DNA from: Defluviitaleaceae bacterium
GTDB taxonomy: Bacteria; Bacillota; Clostridia; Lachnospirales; UBA5962
Reading direction: 5' to 3'
NCBI GenBank assembly: GCA_009778165.1
Contig: WRKF01000184.1
Span: 1 to 42,029, forward strand
DNA length: 42,029 bases
The notes beneath the pieces were generated by a model. That model was not told the origin of the DNA. It did not search any database and saw nothing but the letters and a program-made list of their open reading frames with translations. Positions 14,536 to 21,812 of this stretch are shown piece after piece (the first letter of the stretch is position 1; every line of letters starts with the position of its first letter). A program made the translations under genes and the position numbers.

Positions 14536-15186
14536 TTGTTTTTAACTATTGTTTTAGTTGTTCTAATCTCAATTATCGTATGTCTTACTATATCCTTGTA
14601 TTTTTGTTGCGTAAAAAAGAAAATGTTAATAAATGAGATCATACTATTGGAACATCTTCACAAAGACGACGAAACTCTTATACGAGATTTAAAGACGACT
14701 GAATATAAATACAATACCGTGGTTGCAAACTTCGCTAAACTGAAAGCAGATAATATATACAATGACAACGCTTTTTATCTAAAAGAAAACGGTCTATTTA
14801 TAATATTGCGGAGAGATATAGTTTATAAGAACCATGTTTCTGTAGACAGTGACCGCCATTCGTGGACTATATGCTCAGTAAATATAACAAAAAACAGTAC
14901 CACAAGAAATGAAGTTTGTATAGCTCAAGTTAGCGTATATCCCTTGAGTAAGAAAATATTTGTGTATTCATTAGATACAAGCGAATTTTATGAGCGGGAG
15001 GGGCATGGTAGCCATGTTTTAGAATATCTGAAGAACTTTGCTGTAAGGCATAACTATTTTGATATACAAGGTGAATTGCCAAGCGAAACAAGAATAGGTA
15101 TTAAAAATTTGGAACACTTTTATAGGAAAAATGGCTTTAATGTTAAAGGTAAAGTGTTTTTTTGGGAAAATGAAGAGTTTATTTAA
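14536..15186 (+). CDS. Membrane-anchored GNAT-like protein (copy 2)
   Basis: 216 residues with a TTG start after taggtgat; an ATG at 14531 is in another frame and stops at once. N-terminal transmembrane helix (LTIVLVVLISIIVCLTISLY), a short coiled segment, then a beta-rich region and a C-terminal GNAT domain: EFYEREGHGSHVLEYLKNFA (loop E-x-x-G-x-G-S) and motif B KNLEHFYRKNGFNVKG. Architecture as in 11384 but shorter in the linker. Substrate unknown. Confidence 0.7.
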   Translation: MFLTIVLVVLISIIVCLTISLYFCCVKKKMLINEIILLEHLHKDDETLIRDLKTTEYKYNTVVANFAKLKADNIYNDNAFYLKENGLFIILRRDIVYKNHVSVDSDRHSWTICSVNITKNSTTRNEVCIAQVSVYPLSKKIFVYSLDTSEFYEREGHGSHVLEYLKNFAVRHNYFDIQGELPSETRIGIKNLEHFYRKNGFNVKGKVFFWENEEFI

Positions 15187-15210
15187 TATTTTGAGATAGG
15201 AGGTGAGGAA

Positions 15211-15291
15211 ATGATGGCGTATATAGTTGTGGGTTTTATTCTTGTGTTAGTATTGTTTTCATTTGGCTTTTGTATTTTTTTCGATAAATAA
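15211..15291 (+). CDS. 26-residue membrane peptide, family M remnant
   Basis: ATG ATG GCG with a strong ataggaggtgagg site nine bases upstream. The peptide is almost wholly a transmembrane helix (AYIVVGFILVLVLFSFGFCI) ending FFDK. It matches the start of the family M protein at 14331 (VYIIAGFALAVALFALVF). The good ribosome site argues it is translated; it may be a truncated copy or a true small membrane protein. It sits between the GNAT gene and the Z1-Z2 module. Confidence 0.55.
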   Translation: MMAYIVVGFILVLVLFSFGFCIFFDK

Positions 15292-15336
15292 AGTGTTAAA
15301 ATATTTAAATGGCTCTAAAAAGATAGGAGATTTGTA

Positions 15337-15636
15337 ATGAAATTAAAAGAGTACAAAGAAAAACTCTTGCTTGACGCTTTTAGTAAGCGATTAGAAATAC
15401 CGCTCGATGGTATCGTTGCGTATGACCAAGCATGTTCTGAATGCCAAGAAGAACTTGTTTTTGCACTTAAAGTAGGAGATGAAACTGTTTCTCTTGGGCT
15501 TACTACTGTATTACAACTTTTAAAAGTAGCAGAATTGGAAGGATATGTGCCAAACATAGGCACAGAAAAACACTTTTGGGTAACATTATCTAACCGATAC
15601 CCGCAAGCAAAACTAAGTGAGATAAAAATGGGGTGA
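15337..15636 (+). CDS. Small CxxC protein, family Z1 (copy 1)
   Basis: 99 residues; start after ataggaga. Homologous to 19957 and 21272. All begin with a helix (KEYKEKLLLDAFSKRLE), then a CxxC motif (ACSECQEELVFAL), then SLGLTTVLQLLKVAELEG and VPNIGTEKHFW. The CxxC plus following hydrophobic strand suggests half of a zinc ribbon or a redox motif. It ends four bases before a Z2 gene. Function unknown. Confidence 0.7.
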   Translation: MKLKEYKEKLLLDAFSKRLEIPLDGIVAYDQACSECQEELVFALKVGDETVSLGLTTVLQLLKVAELEGYVPNIGTEKHFWVTLSNRYPQAKLSEIKMG

Positions 15637-15640
15637 GGGT

Positions 15641-16552
15641 GTGAAGTATTTTGTGGTAAAAGAAAAAAGCGAAGTGGGTTTTACTAAGCCTGTTGAGATA
15701 AATGAAATTAACTTTGAAAAGCTAACTAATTCTCATAGTCCGTATATTCAAAGAAACGGAGAAGAAAATAGATATTTCGCTTTTTGTCCGCATTGTAAAA
15801 ACCCTGTACAAATAGTAGGTCTTTACAAAAAGCAAGAGCAAAAGCAGTTAGATACAGTAAGAAAGGCTTTTGGTAGGCATACAGAGAATAAGGCTTTGTT
15901 AGAACTCTACAAAAGTGCCGTTCCTTATAAAACTTGTCCCTATTTTGCACCTAGAAATTACGACATAAACGCAAGGCGTTCAAAAGATGATGAGCTTGAT
16001 ATTTTTATAAGAGCTGATTTTGTGAACCATTTCGACAAAATAGTCCATGTACTGAAAAACACAACCGGTATAAGATACGGCAATGGGTTGTTAATAAAAA
16101 TGATAGACAGCTATTGTTACAGCGTCGGTTGGAATTACATAGGTGCTACCTTAGAAAATATTCCTTGGATTTTTGGTTATATGGCAAAAAATCAAAATTT
16201 ATTTGGACAATATATCAAAAAAGACGGATTTTTACATAACGAGTTAAAAAAGGAAAAATACAACTCTATTTTTTCGGACGGAAAAGATTTCGTGAAATTT
16301 AATGGTTTTAAAAACAAAGGGGCTTTTTTGAAGCATTTTTATACACAACACAACAGTAGCCCCAAAAACGGTGTTCTATCTGAAAATATAACAATGGTGG
16401 TTCATATTGATTACAATAACGGAGATAGTAGCCGTATTTTGGAAAAAAAGTTAACTTTTGACCATGATTATTATCACAACATAAAGCATTATAATAATTG
16501 GGTGTGCGATGAAGAAAAACTAAAATTAGTAGCACACCTCAAGAAGATGTAA
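15641..16552 (+). CDS. Zinc-ribbon protein, family Z2 (copy 1)
   Basis: 303 residues, GTG start after ggggtgagg. Residues ~50-110 carry FCPHCKNPVQIVGLYKK, then RKAFGRH, then YKTCPYFAPRNYD. The order C-x2-C ... H ... C resembles zinc fingers in CoiA-like and related nuclease-associated proteins; only the spacing supports this. The rest is shared with 20254: FVNHFDKIVHVLKNTTGIRY, VGWNYIGATLENIPWIFGYM, QNLFGQYIKKDGFLHNELKK, and a C-terminal strand region ending HYNNWVCDEEKLK. No membrane segment. It always follows a Z1 gene. No enzymatic motif identified. Confidence 0.7.
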   Translation: MKYFVVKEKSEVGFTKPVEINEINFEKLTNSHSPYIQRNGEENRYFAFCPHCKNPVQIVGLYKKQEQKQLDTVRKAFGRHTENKALLELYKSAVPYKTCPYFAPRNYDINARRSKDDELDIFIRADFVNHFDKIVHVLKNTTGIRYGNGLLIKMIDSYCYSVGWNYIGATLENIPWIFGYMAKNQNLFGQYIKKDGFLHNELKKEKYNSIFSDGKDFVKFNGFKNKGAFLKHFYTQHNSSPKNGVLSENITMVVHIDYNNGDSSRILEKKLTFDHDYYHNIKHYNNWVCDEEKLKLVAHLKKM

Positions 16553-16607
16553 ATAAAAGTGAAAACATGGACGTTGCTGCCGAAAATCTAAGAAGAAAGG
16601 AAAGTCA

Positions 16608-16889
16608 ATGGATTCTAAAAAATTTAAAGAACCAAGAGAAACAAAATTGCCCGATTTGTCTGATATATTTTCAGAAGGTATTTTTGCCTTTGTTGTATTT
16701 CAAACAATCGAGGGAGAGTTTCATGTAAGGCCTATTGGCGGCGATTGGGGCAGTGGTATTGCAGACGCGGTTCACGAAATAAAAAATAATTACCCGGGTT
16801 GCAAAATAAAACTGTTTGAGCAAAGCTATACAGCTAATCGCAGATTTTTTGCTCCTGCCGGAATAGGTACAGACCGCTTACTTTATTAG
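16608..16889 (+). CDS. Small unknown protein, family P1 (copy 2)
   Basis: 93 residues; start after agaaaggaaag. Homologue of 9736 with the same FQTIEGEFHVRPIGGDWGSG core and NNYPGCKIKLFEQS. It carries an extra ~15-residue N-terminal segment. It ends 17 bases before a P2 gene, repeating the P1-P2 order. Function unknown. Confidence 0.7.
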   Translation: MDSKKFKEPRETKLPDLSDIFSEGIFAFVVFQTIEGEFHVRPIGGDWGSGIADAVHEIKNNYPGCKIKLFEQSYTANRRFFAPAGIGTDRLLY

Positions 16890-16906
16890 GGAAGGGAACG
16901 AAAGAA

Positions 16907-17707
16907 ATGGAAACTCGGCTAACTGCTGTAAATGTATCACAAATAGCGGAATACAATACTCAACTTGGTACACGCTGTGCTGTACTTGATTATTATGGGT
17001 TAAATGCCTATACTGATACCGAAGAAGCGTTAAAACATGCATTAGACGAGAGTGCCAATGACGCTCAAATGCTAGAAATTTGTAAAAACTTGTGTAGATG
17101 TAAGGCTTTTTGGCAATCATACCAAAAAGGCGTAACGCCCTTTTTAGACGAAGAACCGATAAGAATGCTACAGGAAAACGGAAAATATTGGGTGATTGAG
17201 GGTAAACACAGAACTTGTATGGCAAAACGCAGCGGAGTTAAAACCATGCAAGCCATTGTTTTTAAAAGTAATCAAGTTGGTCGTGAATTATTGCCTAGCT
17301 GTATACGTTATGGTAATTATGAATTTTCGTATACACACAACTTGTTGATAGGTAGTAAGCGTGGCACATATGCCTTTCTTTGGCTAAGGAAAAAATATTT
17401 TGAGGATGACGAGTTTAAAAAAGCACAAATGCTAACGTCAGCATTTAACACAAACGCTAAAGAAGTTGAATTAGCGGATGGGCTGCATTATTCCGTTTCG
17501 GTAATAAAAAAGCTATTTCACAGAACAGTTACCGTAACGGTTAAAATAAAACCGATCCATGAACATATAGGTATATGGCTTATGTCCGTGCCTGTTGACG
17601 AATTTCGGCAATCTAAGAAGATTAGCGAAACAAAAATTAAAACACACTACAGAAAAGGTTGCTGGCGTAAATATCATTTAGACGAATTTATAGAGTTTAG
17701 GTTATAA
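16907..17707 (+). CDS. ParB-like GKHR-motif protein, family P2 (copy 3)
   Basis: 266 residues; start after agggaacgaaag. The most divergent P2 copy, but it keeps IAEYNTQLGTRCAVLDYYGL, LCRCKAFWQSYQKGVTPFLD, YWVIEGKHRTCMAKRSGVKT and the C-terminal IGIWLMSVPV...YRKGCWRKYH. Conservation of EGKHR-(S/T)-C-M-A across all three copies marks the probable active or binding site. It is paired with P1 at 16608. Confidence 0.72.
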   Translation: METRLTAVNVSQIAEYNTQLGTRCAVLDYYGLNAYTDTEEALKHALDESANDAQMLEICKNLCRCKAFWQSYQKGVTPFLDEEPIRMLQENGKYWVIEGKHRTCMAKRSGVKTMQAIVFKSNQVGRELLPSCIRYGNYEFSYTHNLLIGSKRGTYAFLWLRKKYFEDDEFKKAQMLTSAFNTNAKEVELADGLHYSVSVIKKLFHRTVTVTVKIKPIHEHIGIWLMSVPVDEFRQSKKISETKIKTHYRKGCWRKYHLDEFIEFRL

Positions 17708-17776
17708 GTTAGTGTGCATGATAAAAGCCTTGACGGTTATGTTTCTACGAAGTAAAATACAACTTAAAGATATACC

Positions 17777-17842
17777 GAGTGGGTTTATAGGGAATTCGGC
17801 TTCACTGTTAAAGATGGCTTTATATCAAGAAAGTTAAGGTGA
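17777..17842 (+). pseudogene. GNAT C-terminal remnant
   Basis: In the 139-base gap after P2, one frame reads EWVYREFGFTVKDGFISRKL and stops. It resembles motif B and the C-terminus of the GNAT proteins nearby (compare HFYRKNGFNVKGKVFF). There is no start or P-loop, so this is a scrap of a lost M-GNAT module. Short, so tentative. Confidence 0.4.
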
Positions 17843-17846
17843 TAAA

Positions 17847-18656
17847 GTGAGTAAAGTTGCTATAGGAACAGATAAAAAACTGCATTATAGTTGTGATGTT
17901 CATGATTTTTATACGGGTGAATACTTTTGCCCTAACCCTGCTTGTAACACCATGCTCATATTGAAAAACAAAGGTTCAGACACCAAAAGTAAATATAAAG
18001 TAGAACCCTACTTTTCTGCCTTACCTAATAAAAATCATGTTGATTATTGCGAGTATAAAAGCAGTTCTCAGTATAATTATAAAGAGTTGGAAGTTGTGGG
18101 TTTTGTTTTTGATGATTTTTTTAATATGCTACTCCAAAAAAACCTTACAGAATCAAAAAACAAAGCTGATGAATCTGCTAGTAAGGATTTTCCGTATCTT
18201 AAAAAAGAAAACAAAATAACAACACTTGCTAAACTTTTTAATTTCTTACTGTACAGCAAAGACAACGAAAGTTTGCCAACCGGTGAAAAAGTTTGGCAAA
18301 TATTCCAACATGAAAGAAATCAAGAAATTTGGAACAACAAACGCAAAAGCAAAAGGATTATAAAATTGAATTTTTCTAACTTCACTTGGAAACCTATGCG
18401 TGATAATAGTGGCCTAGAGTATTTTAGCGCTTGGTGCTATTATCCATTTCCAACAAAAAGCAAACCTCCCGCATTAGGTGCTTATGAATTGAAATTTTTG
18501 GCTAGTGACTTTACTTTGTACAAATACTTTAGTGAGAAATTTAGACAATTGCATAAAACAAATGATAAAATTGTCCCTATCGCTGTTTTAGCGGAGTGGA
18601 CCGGAACAAAATGTTGGATAAATAGTAAGAAGCAAATCTATATTTTCTCCAAGTGA
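17847..18656 (+). CDS. Full-length family B protein with zinc-finger N-terminus
   Basis: 269 residues, GTG start after aaggtgat. Residues 1-80 carry EYFCPNPACNTMLILKNKG, then PYFSALPNKNHVDYCEYKS. The C-x4-C ... H-x4-C pattern resembles the N-terminal zinc finger of CoiA-like competence/nuclease proteins; this is by motif only. A middle helical part leads to LPTGEKVWQIFQHERNQEIW, and a C-terminal domain has KLNFSNFTWKP, WCYYPFPTKSKPPAL and a terminal SKKQIYIF. It is the reference copy for the shortened gene at 983 and the remnant at 1482. Family A follows 25 bases downstream. Confidence 0.72.
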   Translation: MSKVAIGTDKKLHYSCDVHDFYTGEYFCPNPACNTMLILKNKGSDTKSKYKVEPYFSALPNKNHVDYCEYKSSSQYNYKELEVVGFVFDDFFNMLLQKNLTESKNKADESASKDFPYLKKENKITTLAKLFNFLLYSKDNESLPTGEKVWQIFQHERNQEIWNNKRKSKRIIKLNFSNFTWKPMRDNSGLEYFSAWCYYPFPTKSKPPALGAYELKFLASDFTLYKYFSEKFRQLHKTNDKIVPIAVLAEWTGTKCWINSKKQIYIFSK

Positions 18657-18681
18657 AAAGAAATGAAAGGATTGATTTTTT

Positions 18682-19101
18682 ATGGTTATAAATAAAATGC
18701 CTCAAAAAAATGAAATGACTTGGTATGATAAAATAATAAATTCTGATAACCGAAATAAATTAGAAGAGCATATAACTGTTGACGGTCAAACATTATTGCC
18801 GCTTATCGACAGTATGAATTGTTATGTTGAGGATTTGGTATCTTCGCCTGGTTTTGTGCAATATAATTCTCACACAAGTAGACAAATGTTTAAAAATATA
18901 TTAGCAGCTCTTATAAAAGCGGTTATAGATTTAAAGATGATGACGGAAGAATATTATGATAAATATGTAGAATATTTAGATGAAAATAGCGGACTAAAGA
19001 CGGACATAGATTTAAAACCAAAAACTTTGCATAATATGACTTTGGATTTCCAAAAGTTAATAAATTCGTACATAACACAACTAGGCAACCAACGAATTTA
19101 A
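18682..19101 (+). CDS. Unknown helical protein, family A (copy 3)
   Basis: 139 residues; ATG 18682 with gaaagga upstream (an in-frame ATG at 18697 is also possible). Same family as 2037: LLPLIDSMNCYVEDLVSSPG, then FKNILAALIKAVIDLKMMTE, EYYDKYVEYLDENSGLKTDI, and a terminal LDFQKLINSYITQLG. Follows the full-length family B gene, the same order as copy 2. Predicted soluble and helical. Function unknown. Confidence 0.72.
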   Translation: MVINKMPQKNEMTWYDKIINSDNRNKLEEHITVDGQTLLPLIDSMNCYVEDLVSSPGFVQYNSHTSRQMFKNILAALIKAVIDLKMMTEEYYDKYVEYLDENSGLKTDIDLKPKTLHNMTLDFQKLINSYITQLGNQRI

Positions 19102-19128
19102 TTTTTAAAAGCGGGGATAGGAGGTCAA

Positions 19129-19356
19129 ATGTTAAAAGAAAAACGTTACGAAAGGAAAATGCAAGAACTAGCCGAAATTAGAGATACTATCGGCAGCTTT
19201 ATAGCAAAATCACTTGCACAACATACAGAACATAGTTTTGCTCTGCAACCAAAATCAAAAAAGGATTTAGACGACAGGAAAGCTATTTTTGTAAATCTAC
19301 ACCAGTTTATAGAAAATAGTTATAACCGTATGTATGCTGCGGGTATTTTTTTTTAA
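19129..19356 (+). CDS. N-terminal part of a frameshift-split helical protein
   Basis: 75 residues; start after ataggaggtc. Helical, basic (KRYERKMQELAEIRDTIGSF). It stops inside a run of nine T (19347-19355). With eight T the frame would pass directly into the 19334 frame, giving one protein of about 262 residues (...MYAAGIFF NYVENTHDC...). So this is probably the first part of a single gene. No known family. Confidence 0.6.
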   Translation: MLKEKRYERKMQELAEIRDTIGSFIAKSLAQHTEHSFALQPKSKKDLDDRKAIFVNLHQFIENSYNRMYAAGIFF

Positions 19357-19918
19357 TTATGTAGAAAATACTCATGATTGTAGCAAAAAAGAAAATCTTT
19401 TATATTCCAAAAGAGAAGATTTTGCATTGGCATACAGAGAGCTATATAGACTTTTGCACGATTATCTAAACGACTGCTTAAACTTGCTTGAAACTGTTTA
19501 CACGTTAAACGGCTCTTATATATGGGAATTACATGAAATGCACGACAACTTTGACAAAAGAGAAATTGATACAAATAAGCCTGTTGCTTACACAAAAGGT
19601 GTTAAGCACAATGTGGAGTTGAATAGTTTTGGACTGCCAAAATCGTCATCTATACCTATTCATAACGATTACATCTCTATCATACAAGACAGAATAGTAG
19701 ATGCCGTTAAAAAAGAAAAACAATATTTAGAGCAAATATCTACATCGGTACAAGTTCTCCGCAATGATCTAGTGAAGTATATTGCGGTAACCGAAATTTT
19801 CGAGCTTGCTGTTTTAGAAGGTGAAATAAAACCTAACAATTCTGCCGATATAGAAAAACAAATATCGCAGTTTTTACAAAAAAAACCAAAGAATATAAAA
19901 GATGTGCAGGATTATTAG
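19334..19918 (+). CDS. C-terminal part of a frameshift-split helical protein
   Basis: The frame from 19334 has no ribosome binding site of its own, and its first residues (MLRVFFF) come from the T-run. The meaningful part starts at NYVENTHDCSKKENLLYSKR. It is predicted all-helical (AYRELYRLLHDYLNDCLNLL, VDAVKKEKQYLEQISTSVQV) with no recognised domain. It is most likely continuous with the upstream 19129 frame, either through transcriptional slippage or before a one-base expansion. Followed by the Z1-Z2 module. Confidence 0.6.
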   Translation: MLRVFFFNYVENTHDCSKKENLLYSKREDFALAYRELYRLLHDYLNDCLNLLETVYTLNGSYIWELHEMHDNFDKREIDTNKPVAYTKGVKHNVELNSFGLPKSSSIPIHNDYISIIQDRIVDAVKKEKQYLEQISTSVQVLRNDLVKYIAVTEIFELAVLEGEIKPNNSADIEKQISQFLQKKPKNIKDVQDY

Positions 19919-19956
19919 GGGGAAAATACTCGCTATAATTTAAAAGGGGTGATGTA

Positions 19957-20247
19957 GTGAACGCAACTAAATATAAACAAAAAATGTTAAAAAACACATT
20001 CGACAAACGTGCAAAATTTATTAATACACACGATTGTAAATCTCATGATTGTGAGATTTGTTCAGAACCTATCATTTTTGCATTATCAACAGAAAACGGA
20101 GAAAACTTTTCCATAGGCTTAACAACTGTGCTAGAGTGCTTGCGTATAGCACAAGAGCAAGGACATGTTCCTGATATAGACGAAGAAACAGAGTTTTGGT
20201 GTAAAATGGTTGGTAGGTATGGTGTGGGCTATCCTGCGGTTAGTTAA
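19957..20247 (+). CDS. Small CxxC protein, family Z1 (copy 2)
   Basis: 96 residues, GTG start after aaaaggggtgat. Z1 features: TKYKQKMLKNTFDKRAK, then HDCEICSEPIIFALSTE with CxxC, then FSIGLTTVLECLRIAQEQGH and VPDIDEETEFW. An additional Cys before the CxxC could complete a metal site. It ends six bases before Z2. Function unknown. Confidence 0.7.
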   Translation: MNATKYKQKMLKNTFDKRAKFINTHDCKSHDCEICSEPIIFALSTENGENFSIGLTTVLECLRIAQEQGHVPDIDEETEFWCKMVGRYGVGYPAVS

Positions 20248-20253
20248 ATAGGT

Positions 20254-21240
20254 GTGGATATGCGGTATTGTAAACTTTGCGAGAGTGGCAATAAAAAACC
20301 TTACGCACCTTGTGTTCACTGTAGTAATCCTGTTGTTAGTGTAGTAAATCAGAAAACAAAGCAAAATGAGATTATACCGGTTATAAGAGAAATATTTGAG
20401 GAAACAACAGATAAAAGTGAGCCATTTTGCCAAAGGCTCAATAATAAAGAACACGCTTTTGCCACTTGCTCTAAATGTGCCAATCCTGTACAAATTATAG
20501 GCTTTTATAGGAATAGTGATAAAGAAACTATGCTAGACAAGAAAAAATCCTATGCGAAACACTACAAAAAAGATGTCTACAGGATAGGAAAACATATACA
20601 AGCAACTTATGAAGTATGCCCATACCGAGTGCAGAAAATATATGTGCAAAATGATAAAAAAACATTTCCGGACGCTATGTCGATAAAAATAAAAGACTTA
20701 TTTGTAGAGCATTTTGACAAAGTGATATATTTAGCTAAGCTCTGCACCGGCATAAGATACGGTGAGGGTTTTACTAAAAAGTTGCTAAGTGCTTATATAG
20801 GTTGGGATGGTTGGCAGTATATGGGAGCAACTTTAGAAAATATTCCGTGGGTTTTTCTTTACATGTCCGGCAATCAAAAATTGTTTGGGCAGATTATAGA
20901 AAAAGACGGTTTTTTATATAAAGAAATTAAAAAGAAAAAATATGGCATTAAATTCAAAAATATTTCCGATGAGTTAGTAAAGATAGCGGGTTTTGAAAAG
21001 AAGACACAGTATTTAACCCAATCTTTTATACATCACAAAAGCACACCAAAAGATGGTGAGTTAAGAGAAAGCATGAAAATCAACATAGTATTGTACGATG
21101 ACGCTAAGGGTTGCCAAAATAGAACGATTCTAACAAAGGAAATAAAATTTGACCACCAACATTTTTTTAATCTTATACACTTTGAAAACTGGCAACAGGA
21201 CAAAAAAATGTTAGACATGCTTAGAGAACACGGGTTATAG
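20254..21240 (+). CDS. Zinc-ribbon protein, family Z2 (copy 2)
   Basis: 328 residues; start GTG 20254 or ATG 20260, both close to ataggtg. Compared with 15641 it has an added N-terminal zinc ribbon (RYCKLCESGNKKPYAPCVHC). It then has the shared ATCSKCANPVQIIGFYRN, KSYAKHYKKDVYRI and YEVCPYRVQK pattern, FVEHFDKVIYLAKLCTGIRY, GWQYMGATLENIPWVFLYMS and QKLFGQIIEKDGFLYKEIKK. Two Cys clusters suggest nucleic-acid or protein binding. No enzymatic motif seen. Confidence 0.7.
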   Translation: MDMRYCKLCESGNKKPYAPCVHCSNPVVSVVNQKTKQNEIIPVIREIFEETTDKSEPFCQRLNNKEHAFATCSKCANPVQIIGFYRNSDKETMLDKKKSYAKHYKKDVYRIGKHIQATYEVCPYRVQKIYVQNDKKTFPDAMSIKIKDLFVEHFDKVIYLAKLCTGIRYGEGFTKKLLSAYIGWDGWQYMGATLENIPWVFLYMSGNQKLFGQIIEKDGFLYKEIKKKKYGIKFKNISDELVKIAGFEKKTQYLTQSFIHHKSTPKDGELRESMKINIVLYDDAKGCQNRTILTKEIKFDHQHFFNLIHFENWQQDKKMLDMLREHGL

Positions 21241-21271
21241 GTCTGAAAAAAATCAGAAAACAGGAGAAACC

Positions 21272-21601
21272 ATGACGAGAGAATTAAAAAACACGGCAGA
21301 ACAAGAAATATTGCAGGATATATTTGAAAAAAGGATACTCTTTGAACCCAAACACAAAGAAAGTTCATTAACAGAAATTGCTTGCAGTGAGTGCCAAGAG
21401 TCAATAATTTTTGCTTTGCAGATAAACGGGCAAGCTGTGTCCTTGGGTCTGTCTACTATTTTAGAATGTTTACAAATAGCCGAAAAAGAAGGTATTGTAC
21501 CCAAAATAGATGAAGGTCGCGAGTTTGGCGAATCTCCTTCTTGGTGGCTTAGAGTAAAAAATCTACATAGTGGTGCAGATTTGAATTATTGCAATAATTA
21601 A
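21272..21601 (+). CDS. Small CxxC protein, family Z1 (copy 3, without Z2)
   Basis: 109 residues; start after aacaggaga. Z1 features: QEILQDIFEKRILFEPKHKE, IACSECQESIIFALQINGQ, VSLGLSTILECLQIAEKEGI, VPKIDEGREFG. No Z2 follows; the next frame is the ART-like membrane protein, behind its own promoter. Probably the remainder of a third Z1-Z2 unit. Confidence 0.68.
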   Translation: MTRELKNTAEQEILQDIFEKRILFEPKHKESSLTEIACSECQESIIFALQINGQAVSLGLSTILECLQIAEKEGIVPKIDEGREFGESPSWWLRVKNLHSGADLNYCNN

Positions 21602-21661
21602 AAATGTTGATACATTTGTGCTTCAAAGGCTACCGGAACAAGCAAAATTGCGATGTTCAAA

Positions 21662-21727
21662 GTTTTCAACAATTACTTGACGGGTTTTCAACAATTACTT
21701 GACAAATCTAAATAAAAATTATAGAAT
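21662..21727 (+). promoter_or_regulatory. Promoter preceded by a 22-base-period direct repeat
   Basis: gttttcaacaattacttgac occurs at 21662-21681 and again at 21684-21703. The second copy ends in the -35 TTGACA (21699-21704). A 17-base spacer leads to TAGAAT (21722-21727). The doubled sequence could be a tandem operator or a duplicated -35 region. It drives the gene at 21780. Confidence 0.65.
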
Positions 21728-21767
21728 GACGGTAAGCCCAAAGAAGTAGTATAAGTAAAGTGAGAAT

Positions 21768-21812
21768 AGGTATAAGCATATGATAATCCTCCAAATTTTT
21801 ATAATTATTTCA
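21768..21812 (-). repeat. Inverted 45-base copy of the small membrane-protein leader
   Basis: The reverse complement of 21768-21812 equals 5222-5266 at 44 of 45 positions, and matches 9444-9488 equally well. On the minus strand it contains the ggagga site and the first codons of the small membrane-protein gene; on the plus strand it forms the start of the ART-like frame. Confidence 0.92.
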
